Assembly: GCA_029582165.1 (NCBI GenBank) | Contig: CM055887.1 | Span: forward strand, 14,493,690-14,557,689 | DNA: 64,000 nucleotides | From: Portulaca oleracea | Lineage: Eukaryota > Streptophyta > Magnoliopsida > Caryophyllales > Portulacaceae | Direction: 5' to 3' | In this document: in pieces, positions 34,286-44,975 of the stretch | Position numbering within the stretch: position 1 is the first letter of the stretch | Layout of the letters: each line of letters opens with the position of its first letter | Notes under the pieces: model-generated | What the model saw: the letters and a program-made list of their open reading frames with translations, nothing else | The model's database searches: none | Told to the model about the DNA's origin: nothing | Position numbers and translations under genes: made by a program

Positions 34286-35325
34286 ATGGAAACGAAGTTT
34301 GAAGTTGAATTTGGAAAGATGAAACTGACAGAAGAAGAAGAGGAGGTGCTGGAGATTAATGAAGAGGTTAGCGTGGACAAGAAAGAAGAAATTGCTTTGA
34401 GTCTGGTGGGCCATCTTTTGACCCATCAAAACTTTAACCCTAGGGTCATGAAGAGTGTTCTGAAGAATGTCTGGCAATCAGCCAAGGGTCTGGTGGTTCG
34501 TGAACTTGCTGATAATTTGTTTCTCTTTCAATTCTTTTCGATGGAGGACAAGAAATATGTGATGAATGAAGGACCGTGGAATTTTGACGGGAAATTATTG
34601 TTGGTTAGGGAGTGGAGCGGAATGGAACAGTACTCTGAGATAGAATTCAGCACAACAAGGTTTTGGGTGAAGGCGTACGATGTGCCGGCGGTGAGACAGA
34701 CACAGACGTTTGCAAAAATTCTAGGTAACAAAGTTGGCGAGTAAGTGGATTGTGAGGAAGAGACTATGTTCGGTGCTGACAAAGCTCTTTGCTTTAGGGC
34801 CGATGTGGACGTAACGAAACCCCTCAGGCTTTGGATCATGGTAAAGATTGATGGGAGATCAATATGGATAAAATTCAAATACCTGAAACTACCGGAATTT
34901 GCTATGGGTGTGGTATGGTGGGACATGTGCTGAAAGAATATGAGAAAGTGGATCCAAATACCCTAGCTGAAGAACTCCAATATGGGGTGTGGATGAAAGC
35001 TTCCCCACTGAAATCACGACGACGGGGGGCGGAGACAGAGATACAAGAAGATAAAAAATTGTTCTTGGCTTTCCGAGGAAAGACAACCCAGCCACGAGCC
35101 AAATAGGGGCTGTCCTTTAACGGGGGAGGAGGTATAGAAGGGGAGCAGGGGGGTGGGACACAAAAGGACGGGGTGGATGCCATGGATGTGGTGAATGAGG
35201 TCTTTAAGCGCAAGTTTGCAGGAGGGGAGGACATTGTGACGGGGAAGTACCAAGCAGTTGAGGGGCAAAGGGTCGGTAAAAACATTCAGGAGGAGGGTGC
35301 GGAGCATCCCCGCCATCATCAATGA
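34286..35325 (+). pseudogene. LINE ORF1, DUF4283-type RNA-binding protein
   Basis: Starts METKFEVEFGKMKLTEEEEE. The DUF4283-like region (about 34490-34690) includes NLFLFQFFSMEDKKYVMNEG and PWNFDGKLLLVREW. An in-frame TAA at 34742 is followed in the same frame by VDCEEETMFGADKALCFRADVD. A frameshift near 34890 leads to a zinc-knuckle remnant, CYGCGMVGHVLKEY, whose last Cys is now Tyr. A TAG at 35104 is followed by 72 more open codons to the TGA at 35323-35325. That stop overlaps the ORF2 start. Probably the nucleic-acid chaperone of the element; broken in three places. Confidence 0.85.
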
Positions 35326-38300
35326 GTATCTTATGTCTCAACTGTCAAGGGTTGGGGGATCCCTTGGCAGTGAAGGAGCTTCGATCGCTTATTCGAAGGA
35401 AAACCCCTGATGTGGTCTTTCTATCGGAAATCAAGAAGAGGGATGTGGAGATGGAGAAGATCGTGAAGAAGTTGGGACACTATATGGTGTTTATGTGAGC
35501 AGTATAGGTCGGTCAGGTGGACTAACGCTGCTATGGAAGAAGGAAATCTTGGTATCCATGTGTTCTTATTCACAACACCATATTGATACGAGGATAGAGG
35601 GATGGGGAACAGACCAAGAATGGCGATTTACAGGCATATATAGTTGGTGTGAGGGGGTGAACAAGATAAAGACATGTGATATGGTGCGAGACCTACATGA
35701 CCATAGCAACCTCCCCTGGCTAATTGGAAGGGATTTGAATGAGATTTTTTATAATTTTGAAAAGAAAGGAGGAGCAACAAAAAATCAACAGATTTTAGAT
35801 AATTTTTATAAAACATTCGAGGACTGTGGACTATATGACTTAGGGTTTGTGGGATATGAGTTTATATGGGAAAATAGGAGAGATAAGGGAGAAATTGTTG
35901 AGGAGCGCCTGGACAGATTTGCTGCATTAACAGACTGGTCATTATTATTCCCAGACGCGGAGTTCACCATCTAAATGAAAAAATCTCAGATCACTTGCCT
36001 ATCATGTTATCCCTGAAAAAACGACATCGACGACTTGTGGAAGGCTGCCGACCATTCAGGTTTGAAAACATGTGGGTGCAGGAAGAGAGTTGTCGAGCAG
36101 TGGTGGAGCAGGCATGGCATAGAAACAGGGACGAAGACTGATGGGAAAATCTGAAAGGAAAAATCGAAGCTGTCATAGATGCTTTGCGGATTTGGAGCAA
36201 GGAAGCGATAGGGAATGTAGGCAGGAAAATTAAGAGGATGGAAAGAGAAATCAAGGGAGAACGTGATATTGCAAAACGCAGGCAGATGATAGGAGCAATT
36301 AGGCAGCTTAGAAATAAGGAAGAGATTATGTGGGCTCAGAGAGCAAAAACAGATTTTATGAAGCATGGGGATGCAAATACTAGATGGTTTCACTCACGGG
36401 CCACAATGAGACATAAGACAAATCACATAGAGAAGCTCAGATGTCAAGATGGGAATTGGGCTGAGTCTAATGAACATATTGAAAAAGAGATTGTCAATTT
36501 CTACTCAACACTGTTTATTGAGGAGGGATCGGAGCATTGGGAGGAGGTGATGGAGACTGTGGATAGGCGGGTCTCTGAAGAAATGAGGGAAGCGCTGGGA
36601 GCGCCTTACTCTACAGAGGAAATCAGGGCCGTGGTATTCTCGATGCATCCCAACAAAGCCCCCAGGCCAGACGGTCTGAACCCATTATTTTTCCAAAAAT
36701 TCTGGGATGTAGTTGCAGATGATGTATGCAAGGTGGTCCGTAACATCCTTAGGGGAGATCAAATGCCAGATGGGCTGAACCATACGCATGTGGTGCTAAT
36801 TCCGAAGATGACAAAACCGACGAGCATCACGGAGTACAGTCCAATTAGTCTTTGCAACGTGGTTTACAAGGTGGAGACAAAGATGTTGACAGCTAGAATC
36901 AAACCCTTCTTGCACCAAATAATATCTGAGGCGCAGAGTGCTTTTACTCTAGGTAGGCTCATAACTGACAACATTCTAATATCATATGAGATTTTTCATT
37001 CGATGCACAATAGCTATAGCGCAAAGGGGTCCATGGCAATAAAGCTTGACATGATGAAAGCATATGATCGAGTAGAGTGGCTGTTCTTAAGAAGGATGCT
37101 CATTAAGCTGGGTTTTATGGAGTCTTGGGTGGGAGTAGTAATGAATTGTGTTGAGACAACAACATTCTCATTTATGGTTAATGGGAGGCCGAGGGGTTTT
37201 ATTAGACCAAGTCGTGGTCTAAGACAAGGGGACCCAATATCCCCCTATCTTTTCTTATTTGTGGCGGAAGGGTTGGTGGGTCTACTCAGGAAGGCAGAAA
37301 GGACTGGGATAATACAAGGTCATCGTGTGTGCAGTTCGGCCCCGAGCGTCTCGCATTTGCTATTCGCCGATGATTCAAGTTTTCTTCTGTAGAGTATCAA
37401 GGGAGGAAGCCGAATCATTCAAGGAAATCTTGGAAATATATGAGAGATCCTCGGGACAAAAGGTAAACTTGCAAAAGTCTAGTGGTTTGCTAGAGGTATC
37501 CCCGAGCAAGTCAGGAGCGAGGTCACAACTACGTTGGGCATCAAGGAGGTTCTAGCACAAGAAAAATATTTGGGCTTGCCGGCATACGTTGGTAGAGCGA
37601 AGAAAAAAGCATTCTTGTCAATCAAGGATAGAGTGGGGAAGAGATTAGCTGGGTGGATGGACAGATTGGTGTCTTGGGCGGGGAGGGAAGTGCTCGTAAA
37701 AGCTGTGGCTCAAGCAATCCCAACCTATGCGATGAGTGTATTTAAATTACCCAAGAACCTTTGCGACTCGATCCAGACTATCATTAATAATTTTTGGTGG
37801 GGGCACGATGAGAAGAAGCGGAAGATACATTGGGTAAGCAAAATGAAGCTGAGGAAGAGGGTGGGATGGGGTTTAGAGATATGGAAGCCTTCAACGACGC
37901 CCTTCTCGCGAAACAAGTGTGGAGACTGGTGCACAACGGGGACTCCTTGCTGTACAAAATCCTTGAGGCGATATACTTTAGAGGCACAGACATATTGAAG
38001 GCTCCCTTGGGAACGAGACAAAATTTGACATGGAGAAGTATATGGGGTACTAGGAGATTAATAGAATAGGGCTCGAGGTGGATAGTGGGAAACGGGAAAA
38101 AATCAAAATTTGGAAGGATAGATGGATTGCTCGACCTCACTCATTCAGGCCAGTTACCACGGGGCCAGAAACGGAGCAAAATACCTTAGTCTCGTCTCTG
38201 ATTGATAAGGATTCTGGGAAATGGGATGAGAACCGGGTGAGAGAATGCTTTTTACCGTGTGACCTTGAGTGCATTTTGGATATCCCGCTGTGTACCTTCT

Positions 38301-39568
38301 GGCCAGATGGCGTGCTATCCTGACATTACACAACAAGCGGGAAATACACAGTGAAATCCGACTATCATGTGGCAAGGATGATGCGAAACTCGAGCCAGCC
38401 TGGAAGACCTATTCTCAACCAAAGAAAATGTAGAAAAAAAAAGAAAATCTTTGTACATCATACTTAAGTGGTGGGGCTCCTTTTTTGTTTCACAAAATAG
38501 ACTCTTCCACTTCTATATACTATATACACTTTACTCGATTGGTTAAATAGTATCTCTCTCCAAGTCCCCATCAACTCCGACTGATAAAGAAGTGTGGAAA
38601 ATTCTTTTGAGTCTAGAGGTGCCGCCATGGGTGAAGTCCTTTGGCTGGAGGGCAATGACAAATGCATTAGGGACTAGAATGAACGTGGCTGGAAGGATGC
38701 CTATCCCGACAATGTCCTGTGAAATTTGCGGGGCACCGGTAGAAGAAGTACTGCATACAATATTCAAGTGCCCTTTTGCGACCGAGATTTGGGAATACAA
38801 CAAATTTCCCAAAAGCTTGTGGGAAGGAAATTTTTACACAATGAAGGAGTGTTTTGCTCATGTGGCCGAGAGACTAGACAAGCTCCAGCTAGGGAATTTC
38901 ATGGCGATTATGTGGAGTGTGTGGAACAGACGGAACAGGTTCATTTATGACAAGGAGAAGTGCAATCTTACGGAGGTGGCGAAGCGTGCTGTGGCTATGG
39001 TTGAAGCATACAGAGAGACCCAGCAGAACCAACAAGTTGTTAGACCTCCAAGCTTGAGAACGAGTTGGATACCACCTGATTCGGGCGTAATCAAGGTGAA
39101 CTTTGACGGGGTCGTGTTGGAACGGAAGGCTACTGTTGGAGTTTTGTGGCCCGAAACAGCACTAGGTCAGTGGAATTAGCGGGAGTAGAACAAGGAAGAG
39201 GATACAAAAATCCACAACTGGAAGAAATCAGAGCTTGTATGATGGCGGTAGAAGAAGTTAAGAAGCATGGATACAAGCGGGTGATTATGGAAGGGGACTC
39301 ACTGTCCACTATTCAACGTCTCCGCAATAGGACTTTAGATAATAGTGTTGAGTCTTTGTTTTTGAATCAAGTATTAGTTAATTGTAATGGTTTTGAGTTT
39401 ATTAGCTTTAGCCATGTAAGGCGGGGAGGGAACAAAGTAGCACATGAAATGGCCCATATACATCCTTCGGAAGCTCGAAGGAAAATTTGGGTGAGTATGG
39501 TTCCAGGCCTAATCAATGACCTGGCCGCTGAGGACATGTGTATTTTTCTGAATGATACAGTAGCATAG
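35322..39568 (+). pseudogene. LINE ORF2: endonuclease, reverse transcriptase, zf-RVT, RNase H
   Basis: Starts MSILCLNCQGLGD at 35322. The AP endonuclease domain has SEIKKRD, GGLTLLWK, a damaged GDFNE motif (GRDLNEI) and ISDHLPIML. RT motifs at about 36650-37390 include NKAPRPDGLNPLFFQKFW, SAFTLGRLITDNIL, LDMMKAYDRVEW, RGLRQGDPISPYLF and the catalytic FADD (LLFADDSSF). The zf-RVT domain is at 38592-38800 (CEICGAPVEEVLHTIFKCPF). A plant-type RNase H follows at about 39080-39568 (VKVNFDGVV, MEGDSLSTIQ, GNKVAHEMAH). Stops at about 35495 and 36139 plus several frameshifts (37390, 37530, 37890, 38070, 38400-38590, 39150) inactivate it. The segment 38400-38580 does not match the domain order and may be a small insertion. 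Confidence 0.9.
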
Positions 39569-39625
39569 TCCGCTCCGCTTTCTTTGGCTCTCAAAAAAAA
39601 AAAAAAAACGAAGGAAGGTTATAGT

Positions 39626-39989
39626 GGAGAGACCAAGAGACTGAGAGAGCCAGAGTGGAGATATTGGCCCAGGGACTGGGCATTGGCAAAAATGAGTATA
39701 ACCGGTGGTCAAAGTATTCTAAAACAAAAATGAAATAAAAATATAACAAATATAAAACATCAATGGTTGGTATTAAATCGGGCATAAAATGAAGGGCGCA
39801 GATTGTGTTGGTTGGCGAAAATCACGGTCAGCAGAGAATAGATGTGGGCACTAACAACGAACAAGATGATAGCAGTTGTCTCATCTTCTTCTTCCTCATC
39901 TCCTTTTACGTCCATGGCGATGGCGATGGCGATGTCCTGATCGGATCCGATCGGCAGTGGGTGGTTGGATATCTGGGTTTGGAATAAAG
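39626..39989 (+). promoter_or_regulatory. Region between LINE and presenilin start; proximal promoter and leader
   Basis: About 360 bp separates the LINE target duplication from the presenilin ATG. An A/T-rich tract with AAAATGAAATAAAAATATAAC (split by the numbering at 39726-39746) could hold the TATA signal. An upstream ATG frame at 39876 overlaps the gene in the same frame but starts in GATGGCGATGGCG repeats. I favour the ATG at 39990. Confidence 0.4.
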
Positions 39990-41345
39990 ATGGAATCAAG
40001 CATCCTGGAAGTGATAGGGTCAGATCTAATCGGGGTAATGTCCCCGGTATCAATCTGTATGGTTTTAGTGGTGCTTCTAGTCTACACACTGTCCCCTCCT
40101 CCTTCTCTGACCTCCATTTCTCCACCACCTTCCCCCATCGTCACTGCAGCCAACCTCGTCTACTCCGAGAACCCCTCCGACTCCCCCACCCAGAAGCTGG
40201 AAGGTGCCTTCCTAAACGCCGCCGTTTTCATCCTCCTCATAGCCGCCGTCACCTTCCTCCTTGTCCTCCTCTACTACTACAACTTCACCTCATTCCTCAA
40301 AAACTACATGCGCTTCTCTGCCTTCCTCATCCTGGCCACCATGGGAGGTGCCATCTTCCTCTCTCTCATCCGCCATTTCTCTCTCCCTCTCGACGCCCCC
40401 ACTTTCATCCTTTCCCTCCTCAACTTCTCCGCTCTCGGGGTCGTCTCTGTCTTCGGCAAAGGGGTCCCCATAATTGTCACCCAGTCTTACACCGTTGCCT
40501 TGGGGATCATCACCGCCGCTTGGTTCACCCAACTCCCTGAATGGACCACCTGGGTCTTGCTCGTTGCCTTGGCCCTCTATGATTTGGTTGCTGTTTTGGC
40601 CCCCGGCGGGCCCTTGAAGATTCTCGTCGAGTTGTCTCAGTCTAGGGATGATGATCTTCCGGCGTTGGTGTATGAGGCCAGGCCAACTGTTCCAGCGGGG
40701 CGGAATAGGAGAGGGGGTTTGGGGATGCTGGTTGGCGGCGTTTCTGACAACTCCTCTGTCGAGCTTCAGAATCTGTCCAGAAATAGGGACGGTAATGCCG
40801 AGGTGGGTGATGCTCAGATTGTTCGTATTGAGGAAATTGATGAGATGGGCAGAGGAGAAACATCCCCATTGGTGCCAAATTCAAGAGAGAGGGATGAAAT
40901 GGGTAGAGAGGAAACATCGCCACTGGTGCCAAATTCCAATTTGAGGGAGATTGAGATGGAGATGGAGATCAATGCGGTGGAGGAAGAAGAGAGGTCGACA
41001 CGAGCTGAGATGCTGGAAAGCGGACGAGGAGGAGGAGGAGGAGAGATAGATGAAGAAGAAGAAGACAACGGCATGAGTAGAGGTATCAAGCTGGGACTTG
41101 GGGATTTCGTGTTCTATAGCGTGCTTGTGGGTAGAGCAGCAATGTATGATCTCATGACTGTGTATGCTTGCTACCTTGCCATTATATCTGGCCTTGCTTG
41201 CACCCTCATTTTGCTCTCAGTCTTCCGTCGTGCTTTGCCTGCATTGCCTATCTCCATAGCTCTAGGGGTTGTTTTTTACTTCTTGACTCGATTGCTGATG
41301 GAGCCCTTTGTTGTCCAGACATCAACTAGTTTATTGATGTTCTGA
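39990..41345 (+). CDS. Presenilin, catalytic subunit of gamma-secretase
   Basis: 451 aa, single uninterrupted exon. Start MESSILEVIGSDLIGVMSPV is the usual plant presenilin N-terminus. An in-frame extension of 38 residues to 39876 is low-complexity and unlikely. Presenilin is the aspartyl protease that cuts membrane proteins within the bilayer in the gamma-secretase complex; plant forms localise to endomembranes. Hydrophobic segments match the nine-pass fold. Catalytic Asp198 lies in ALYDLVAVLAP, Asp372 in LGLGDFVFYS, and the PALP motif at 417-420. The large hydrophilic loop (about 219-365) is acidic and contains a perfect-frame 18-residue tandem duplication (DEMGRGETSPLVPNSRER, then DEMGREETSPLVPNS...). 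Intronless, like the Arabidopsis gene At2g29900, which it resembles most as I recall. No damage seen. Confidence 0.95.
   Translation: MESSILEVIGSDLIGVMSPVSICMVLVVLLVYTLSPPPSLTSISPPPSPIVTAANLVYSENPSDSPTQKLEGAFLNAAVFILLIAAVTFLLVLLYYYNFTSFLKNYMRFSAFLILATMGGAIFLSLIRHFSLPLDAPTFILSLLNFSALGVVSVFGKGVPIIVTQSYTVALGIITAAWFTQLPEWTTWVLLVALALYDLVAVLAPGGPLKILVELSQSRDDDLPALVYEARPTVPAGRNRRGGLGMLVGGVSDNSSVELQNLSRNRDGNAEVGDAQIVRIEEIDEMGRGETSPLVPNSRERDEMGREETSPLVPNSNLREIEMEMEINAVEEEERSTRAEMLESGRGGGGGEIDEEEEDNGMSRGIKLGLGDFVFYSVLVGRAAMYDLMTVYACYLAIISGLACTLILLSVFRRALPALPISIALGVVFYFLTRLLMEPFVVQTSTSLLMF
40839..40946 (+). repeat. 54-bp in-frame tandem duplication in the presenilin loop
   Basis: Units 40839-40892 and 40893-40946 both begin GATGARATGGGYAGAG and contain GAAACATC and TGGTGCCAAATTC. 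They are diverged at several third positions, so the duplication is not recent. Confidence 0.9.
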
Positions 41346-42177
41346 GCTCTCAACCTCATTGCCTCTCATTCTTAATCAACGGAGCCTCATTCTTAGAACA
41401 GTTACTTGCTAGATAATGTCTGCTTGTAGAGTTTATTTCTTCAACACATCATCTCATGTAGACACTGATGGATGACATATTATACATATGCAAAGAAAAT
41501 GAAAGCACTTGTGTATAAAAATTTCAAAGGTGTGAAAAAATCAAGCATAAAGTTGAAGTGTTGCAATTCCCCTTGAATGTTTGCCGGCTGGAAACATTGG
41601 AGTTCTCTTGTGCATTTTTTTTGGCTTCAAGATTGTCTGGTTTTGCTCTTGGTTCCAGTGCATAATGCCATGATCAGAATTAGAAGAGCTGGAGAGAAAA
41701 TATACTTTGTCTCTCTATTGAAGCATTTCCCCTTCATAGAGGTATCCATTCTCCAAAATGCTGACCTACTGAATGATAGTACTCACTATGTTGGAATGCT
41801 TAAATCAGGCCTAATTTTTTTTCCAAGCTGTTGTATGCTTGAACGGGAGCTTACACGCAACGATTGAGTTGTTGCCACGTGATCACTGGTTTTGAGTATG
41901 GAAAACAACCTTTCGCATAAACGCAACGTAAGATTTGCTTACATTACAACTTTGTGGTGGGATCCTTTCTCGGACCTCATTTGCAGGAACGCTTTGTGCA
42001 CTGTGGACTGTCCTTTCAAGCTGTTGTAAATGCTTATAATGTTAGGAAAGTTGCCCCTTTAATGAGACCTGAGCATTTTGACTATGTTCCCCGGGCTTGA
42101 TCATTCGTGAGAGATTGTTGTTTATGGAACAACGGAACTCTTCATGCTTCAATTTTGTTAAATGAGCAATGGGTCAG
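41346..42177. other. Presenilin 3' side and intergenic sequence
   Basis: Probable 3' UTR to about 41550. A plus-strand frame at 41577-41867 (96 codons) has no recognisable domain and no clear start context; not called. Nothing else seen. Confidence 0.5.
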
Positions 42178-42530
42178 TCACTCAGTCACACATTGAATGT
42201 TGATGCGTGACATGAATCGAGCAAAAATTTCAATGCTATTGGGAATTTCGGGACAATCTATCTCGACTCCATGATTTGATATCCCATGGTTCTTCAAACC
42301 CTGAATGATCAATGCTTCACCTGATGAAACATTAGGGGGCCTTGCAATAGATAATTGGGCCCTCCTTGAATACCAATGGCCATAAGATAGCGGATGGTAT
42401 CGCCCAAAAAAGAGGCCCAAAATTTCAAAATGACAGCATTAGTGGGCGTAACTAAATCCATTTGACACGCAGGAAGTATAATAATAAGTGGATTAACAAA
42501 CAACCTAATCAGACCTTGCTGAATTAATGA
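42178..42530 (-). pseudogene. Unidentified coding remnant, two overlapping frames
   Basis: On the minus strand a frame reading NPLIIILPACQMDLVTPTNA and VILKFWASFLGDTIRYLMAI is continued, after a shift near 42350, by QLSIARPPNVSSGEALIIQG and LKNHGISNHGVEIDCPEIPN, ending before a TGA near 42178. The mixed composition and the smooth hand-over between frames look like a once-coding sequence with one indel rather than noise. I do not recognise the family. It could be part of a lost gene or of an old transposon or viral copy. Confidence 0.35.
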
Positions 42531-42695
42531 TGATTGTGTGATTGCTGATGTCTATCTTTGTCATTGCATTCTTATTTGAAAAGCAAATAAACATACTACA
42601 TGAAGTGTTTTCCAATGCAAACAAACAGATCTTGGAATGGAGGTTAAGTTATTCAAAACTTAGAAGTGTATGATCCACAATATTCAAATATTTTG

Positions 42696-42731
42696 CTAAA
42701 AAGCCATGGCATTACTTGCTAAATATATATA
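42696..42731 (+). promoter_or_regulatory. Core promoter of the TED-like gene: TERE-like site and TATA box
   Basis: TATA-like AAATATATATAG at 42721-42732 lies about 95 bp before the ATG. CTAAAAAGCCA at 42696-42706 matches 10 of 11 positions of the tracheary-element-regulating cis-element CTTNAAAGCNA. Presence of the strings is seen; function is inferred. Confidence 0.4.
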
Positions 42732-42825
42732 GTCATCATATCACACAGAGTGTATCCAAGCCACAAAGTGTAGACTATATAGCATATATCCTTCTCCTCT
42801 GCCTGTTATTAAAAAAAACCTTGCC

Positions 42826-43524
42826 ATGGGTGAACCTCAAAATGTCAACTTCCCATATTTCCCTTTCCCTCCACCCCATTCTTACCCATTCCCACCACAC
42901 ACACCACCGCCCTTTCATCCCGTAAGCCCGCCTCCTCCATGGCCGCATCCTGTTGCTCCACCCACACCAAAGCCAAAACCACCACCGCCTTCCAATCCTC
43001 CTCCATCACCTGTGCCAAAACCACCTCCACATCCAGTGTCTCCTCCAACTCCAGCTTCAAAGCCACCATCACTGCCGCCAAAACCAACCCCAACCCCTCG
43101 ACCGCCACCTCCTCCATACCATCCAGTTTTACCACCACCAACACCTTCTCCCTCTCCTGGGCACCATACGACTGTCATTGTGGTTGTGTTCGTCTCCCTT
43201 GGTGGTCTTTTCTTTCTAGCGTTCCTTGCTGCTTGCTTCATCAAGAGGAGAAAGAGGAAGATGATCCAAGAAACTGATGATTTTGAGGTTGATGGACGGG
43301 TGAAAGTTCATGAAACCTTTGTTCTGGGACCACATGGTGAGCAAGCTATGCTTGTTACCCTGGAAGAGGACATCCATACCCATGAAACCATTAAAAAGAG
43401 TGAGATTGTGGATGAAACTTTCCATGCTACATCTGAACACCATCTTCATCCTCATTCTATTGGCGCCACATCATCTACTATGGGCATTGGGCATCATGAC
43501 CATCACATTCAACGTAACAGCTAA
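42826..43524 (+). CDS. Proline-rich single-pass membrane protein, TRACHEARY ELEMENT DIFFERENTIATION-RELATED 6/7 type
   Basis: 232 aa, single exon, start context TTGCCATGGG. Residues 1-112 are an extracellular or wall-facing domain very rich in Pro with PPPP, KPPP and PPTP blocks and little Ser-Pro4 extensin periodicity. There is no classical N-terminal signal peptide. A transmembrane segment follows at about 116-139 ([20 protein letters not shown]), then a basic stop-transfer (KRRKRKM). The cytosolic tail has [20 protein letters not shown] and ends His-rich ([17 protein letters not shown]). Layout and tail match TED6/TED7 proteins, which act in secondary wall formation of xylem vessels and interact with cellulose synthase. 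The family call is from memory of that architecture. The overlapping ORFs on the minus strand are shadows of the Pro codons. Confidence 0.85.
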   Translation: MGEPQNVNFPYFPFPPPHSYPFPPHTPPPFHPVSPPPPWPHPVAPPTPKPKPPPPSNPPPSPVPKPPPHPVSPPTPASKPPSLPPKPTPTPRPPPPPYHPVLPPPTPSPSPGHHTTVIVVVFVSLGGLFFLAFLAACFIKRRKRKMIQETDDFEVDGRVKVHETFVLGPHGEQAMLVTLEEDIHTHETIKKSEIVDETFHATSEHHLHPHSIGATSSTMGIGHHDHHIQRNS

Positions 43525-44150
43525 GAGCTATTAAAAAGAAACGAGTTCATCTTACAACAAAGATCCCTTGTGCTTCAACCAAGAAAAGACATTTATCTTA
43601 TTCCTTATTTATTTTAATTTGCTGTTTGTATCAGGAAGTATAATTTTTCCTAAATACAATATGCTAAACATATTTGGAAATATGATCTTCCTGACAGTTT
43701 GCTTTGAACTCTTCAATGAAATAAAGGACACACCAGCTTCTTTTTAACGTTTGACTTTTTGTTGTCAAGCACAGCATTGTATTTTTCTTTTGGTGGAGAA
43801 GGGCCAAGGCATTAAAAGAAAATTTCATAGCATACTAACGTTCATAGGCCAGTAGGCCTAGTACAATCTGCATTAAAAGCTTCATAAACCTCCGTAGGAG
43901 GTGTGTCAAAGTATACCATTCCGCCTAATATCTGACCCATATGTTTCGATAATTAGTTAGTCCTCTGGAGAAAAATTCCGCTTCCTGTTGTAAAGCCTTG
44001 CTGATTAGTATGGTTCTTTCCACTAGAAACAAGTATCTGTTATCAAGAATCTCTGTAGGGGTGTTGAATTGCCCAGTGATACCAGATGGTTAGCAAGAAA
44101 ATGGTGTCCCACACTTGATCCATTTTGCCAACCTGAATGTTAAGGTCCCG
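43525..44150. other. 3' side of the TED-like gene and intergenic sequence
   Basis: Probable 3' UTR with AATGAAATAAAGG (43715-43727) as polyadenylation signal. Beyond about 43790 there is weakly coding-like minus-strand text that I could not assign. No gene called. Confidence 0.45.
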
Positions 44151-44320
44151 TTCTTTTGCAAAGTAAGTATGATCCTACTTACTTATTTTTACTAGCCTAA
44201 CCTATTTTATTTACTTACTCAATTCTACACTATTTTATTTACTTTCCCTACATCTTACCTTCCAAAACTACAGACCCTTACACTACACAATCTACTACCT
44301 TCCAAAAGATCAGGCCCTTA
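44151..44320. mobile_element. Tourist/Harbinger-like MITE
   Basis: 170 bp. Ends TAAGGTCCCGTTCTTTT and, inverted, TAAGGGCCTGATCTTTT match at 14 of 17 positions. The TTA at both margins fits a 3-bp target duplication. Inside is AT-rich with repeated ACTATTTTATTTACTT. Confidence 0.5.
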
Positions 44321-44975
44321 AAATACCTTTAGCTATTTAGCTATTTCACAAAGTTAGTTCGTTCGCTAGTTAAACAAACTGCTGTTAACTAATTGTAACC
44401 TTTCTTTTCTTTAGCTTGTGTATGTGGAGCGTATCGGGACTTAGGGTCTACACAAATTCAAGTGGATGATGGAAATCTACCCATTAAACTCATACAAGCA
44501 ACAACTATTTTAGGATTTTGGGGTTTTGTGGATGAACAAGAACTAAAACAAGAATTGAAAGGATATGAACAATTCTAAAGAGTAAACACTCACCAAATTG
44601 AACTAAGATGTTCAAGAACTTGCAAAGGATCTCCCACAAGCAAAGCACCATGAAACATCCAAGAATTCTCACCAAAGAGAGGAGGAAGAACACCCGATCA
44701 CTAAGAAAGAGAAATCAACAAGCAGTTCCACAAAAATATTAGCTTTCACTGAATTAGGGTTTGAAAACCCTTAATTACAATCTTCCAAGTGGAGAGGATT
44801 TTGTTACTAAAACTTATATGCTTCAAAAACTAACTCTAATGGGGGGGGGGGGTTACATGTCTAAATATAAGGGAGGGGATACAAAGGGGATTACACAAAA
44901 AGGAGGGAAACAAAAGAGGGAAAGTCGGGCTTAAAACTAGACATTCCCAGAATCATCGAGGGTGCGACACAAAAT
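44321..44975. other. Probable retroelement-derived tract, no gene seen
   Basis: Contains GGGTCTACA (44446-44454), which on the minus strand is TGTAGACCC and could be an LTR start, and a 12-base G run at 44841-44852. No coding domain. Confidence 0.35.

Larger units (their letters stand above)
34053..39609 (+). mobile_element. Full-length L1-type LINE (non-LTR retrotransposon), mutated
   Basis: 5.56 kb, ending in an A run at 39594-39608. Flanked by a 16-bp target duplication GAAGGAAGGTTACAGT (34037-34052) and GAAGGAAGGTTATAGT (39610-39625), one mismatch. It has two ORFs overlapping at ATGA (35322-35325). Order: gag-like ORF1, then endonuclease, RT, zf-RVT and RNase H in ORF2. Stops and frameshifts make it inactive. 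Related to the truncated LINE at 53988-56101. Confidence 0.95.

Noticed and set aside
39876..39989. Longer presenilin with 38 extra N-terminal residues
   Set aside because: The extension is Arg/Trp-rich low-complexity sequence from GATGGC repeats, and the internal ATG gives the usual family N-terminus.
40290..41089. Acidic and Pro/Ser-rich ORFs on the minus strand and in other frames over presenilin
   Set aside because: Shadows of the presenilin coding frame.
42845..43277. Gly-rich and Thr/Ser-rich ORFs overlapping the TED-like gene
   Set aside because: Complement or shifted frames of its proline codons.
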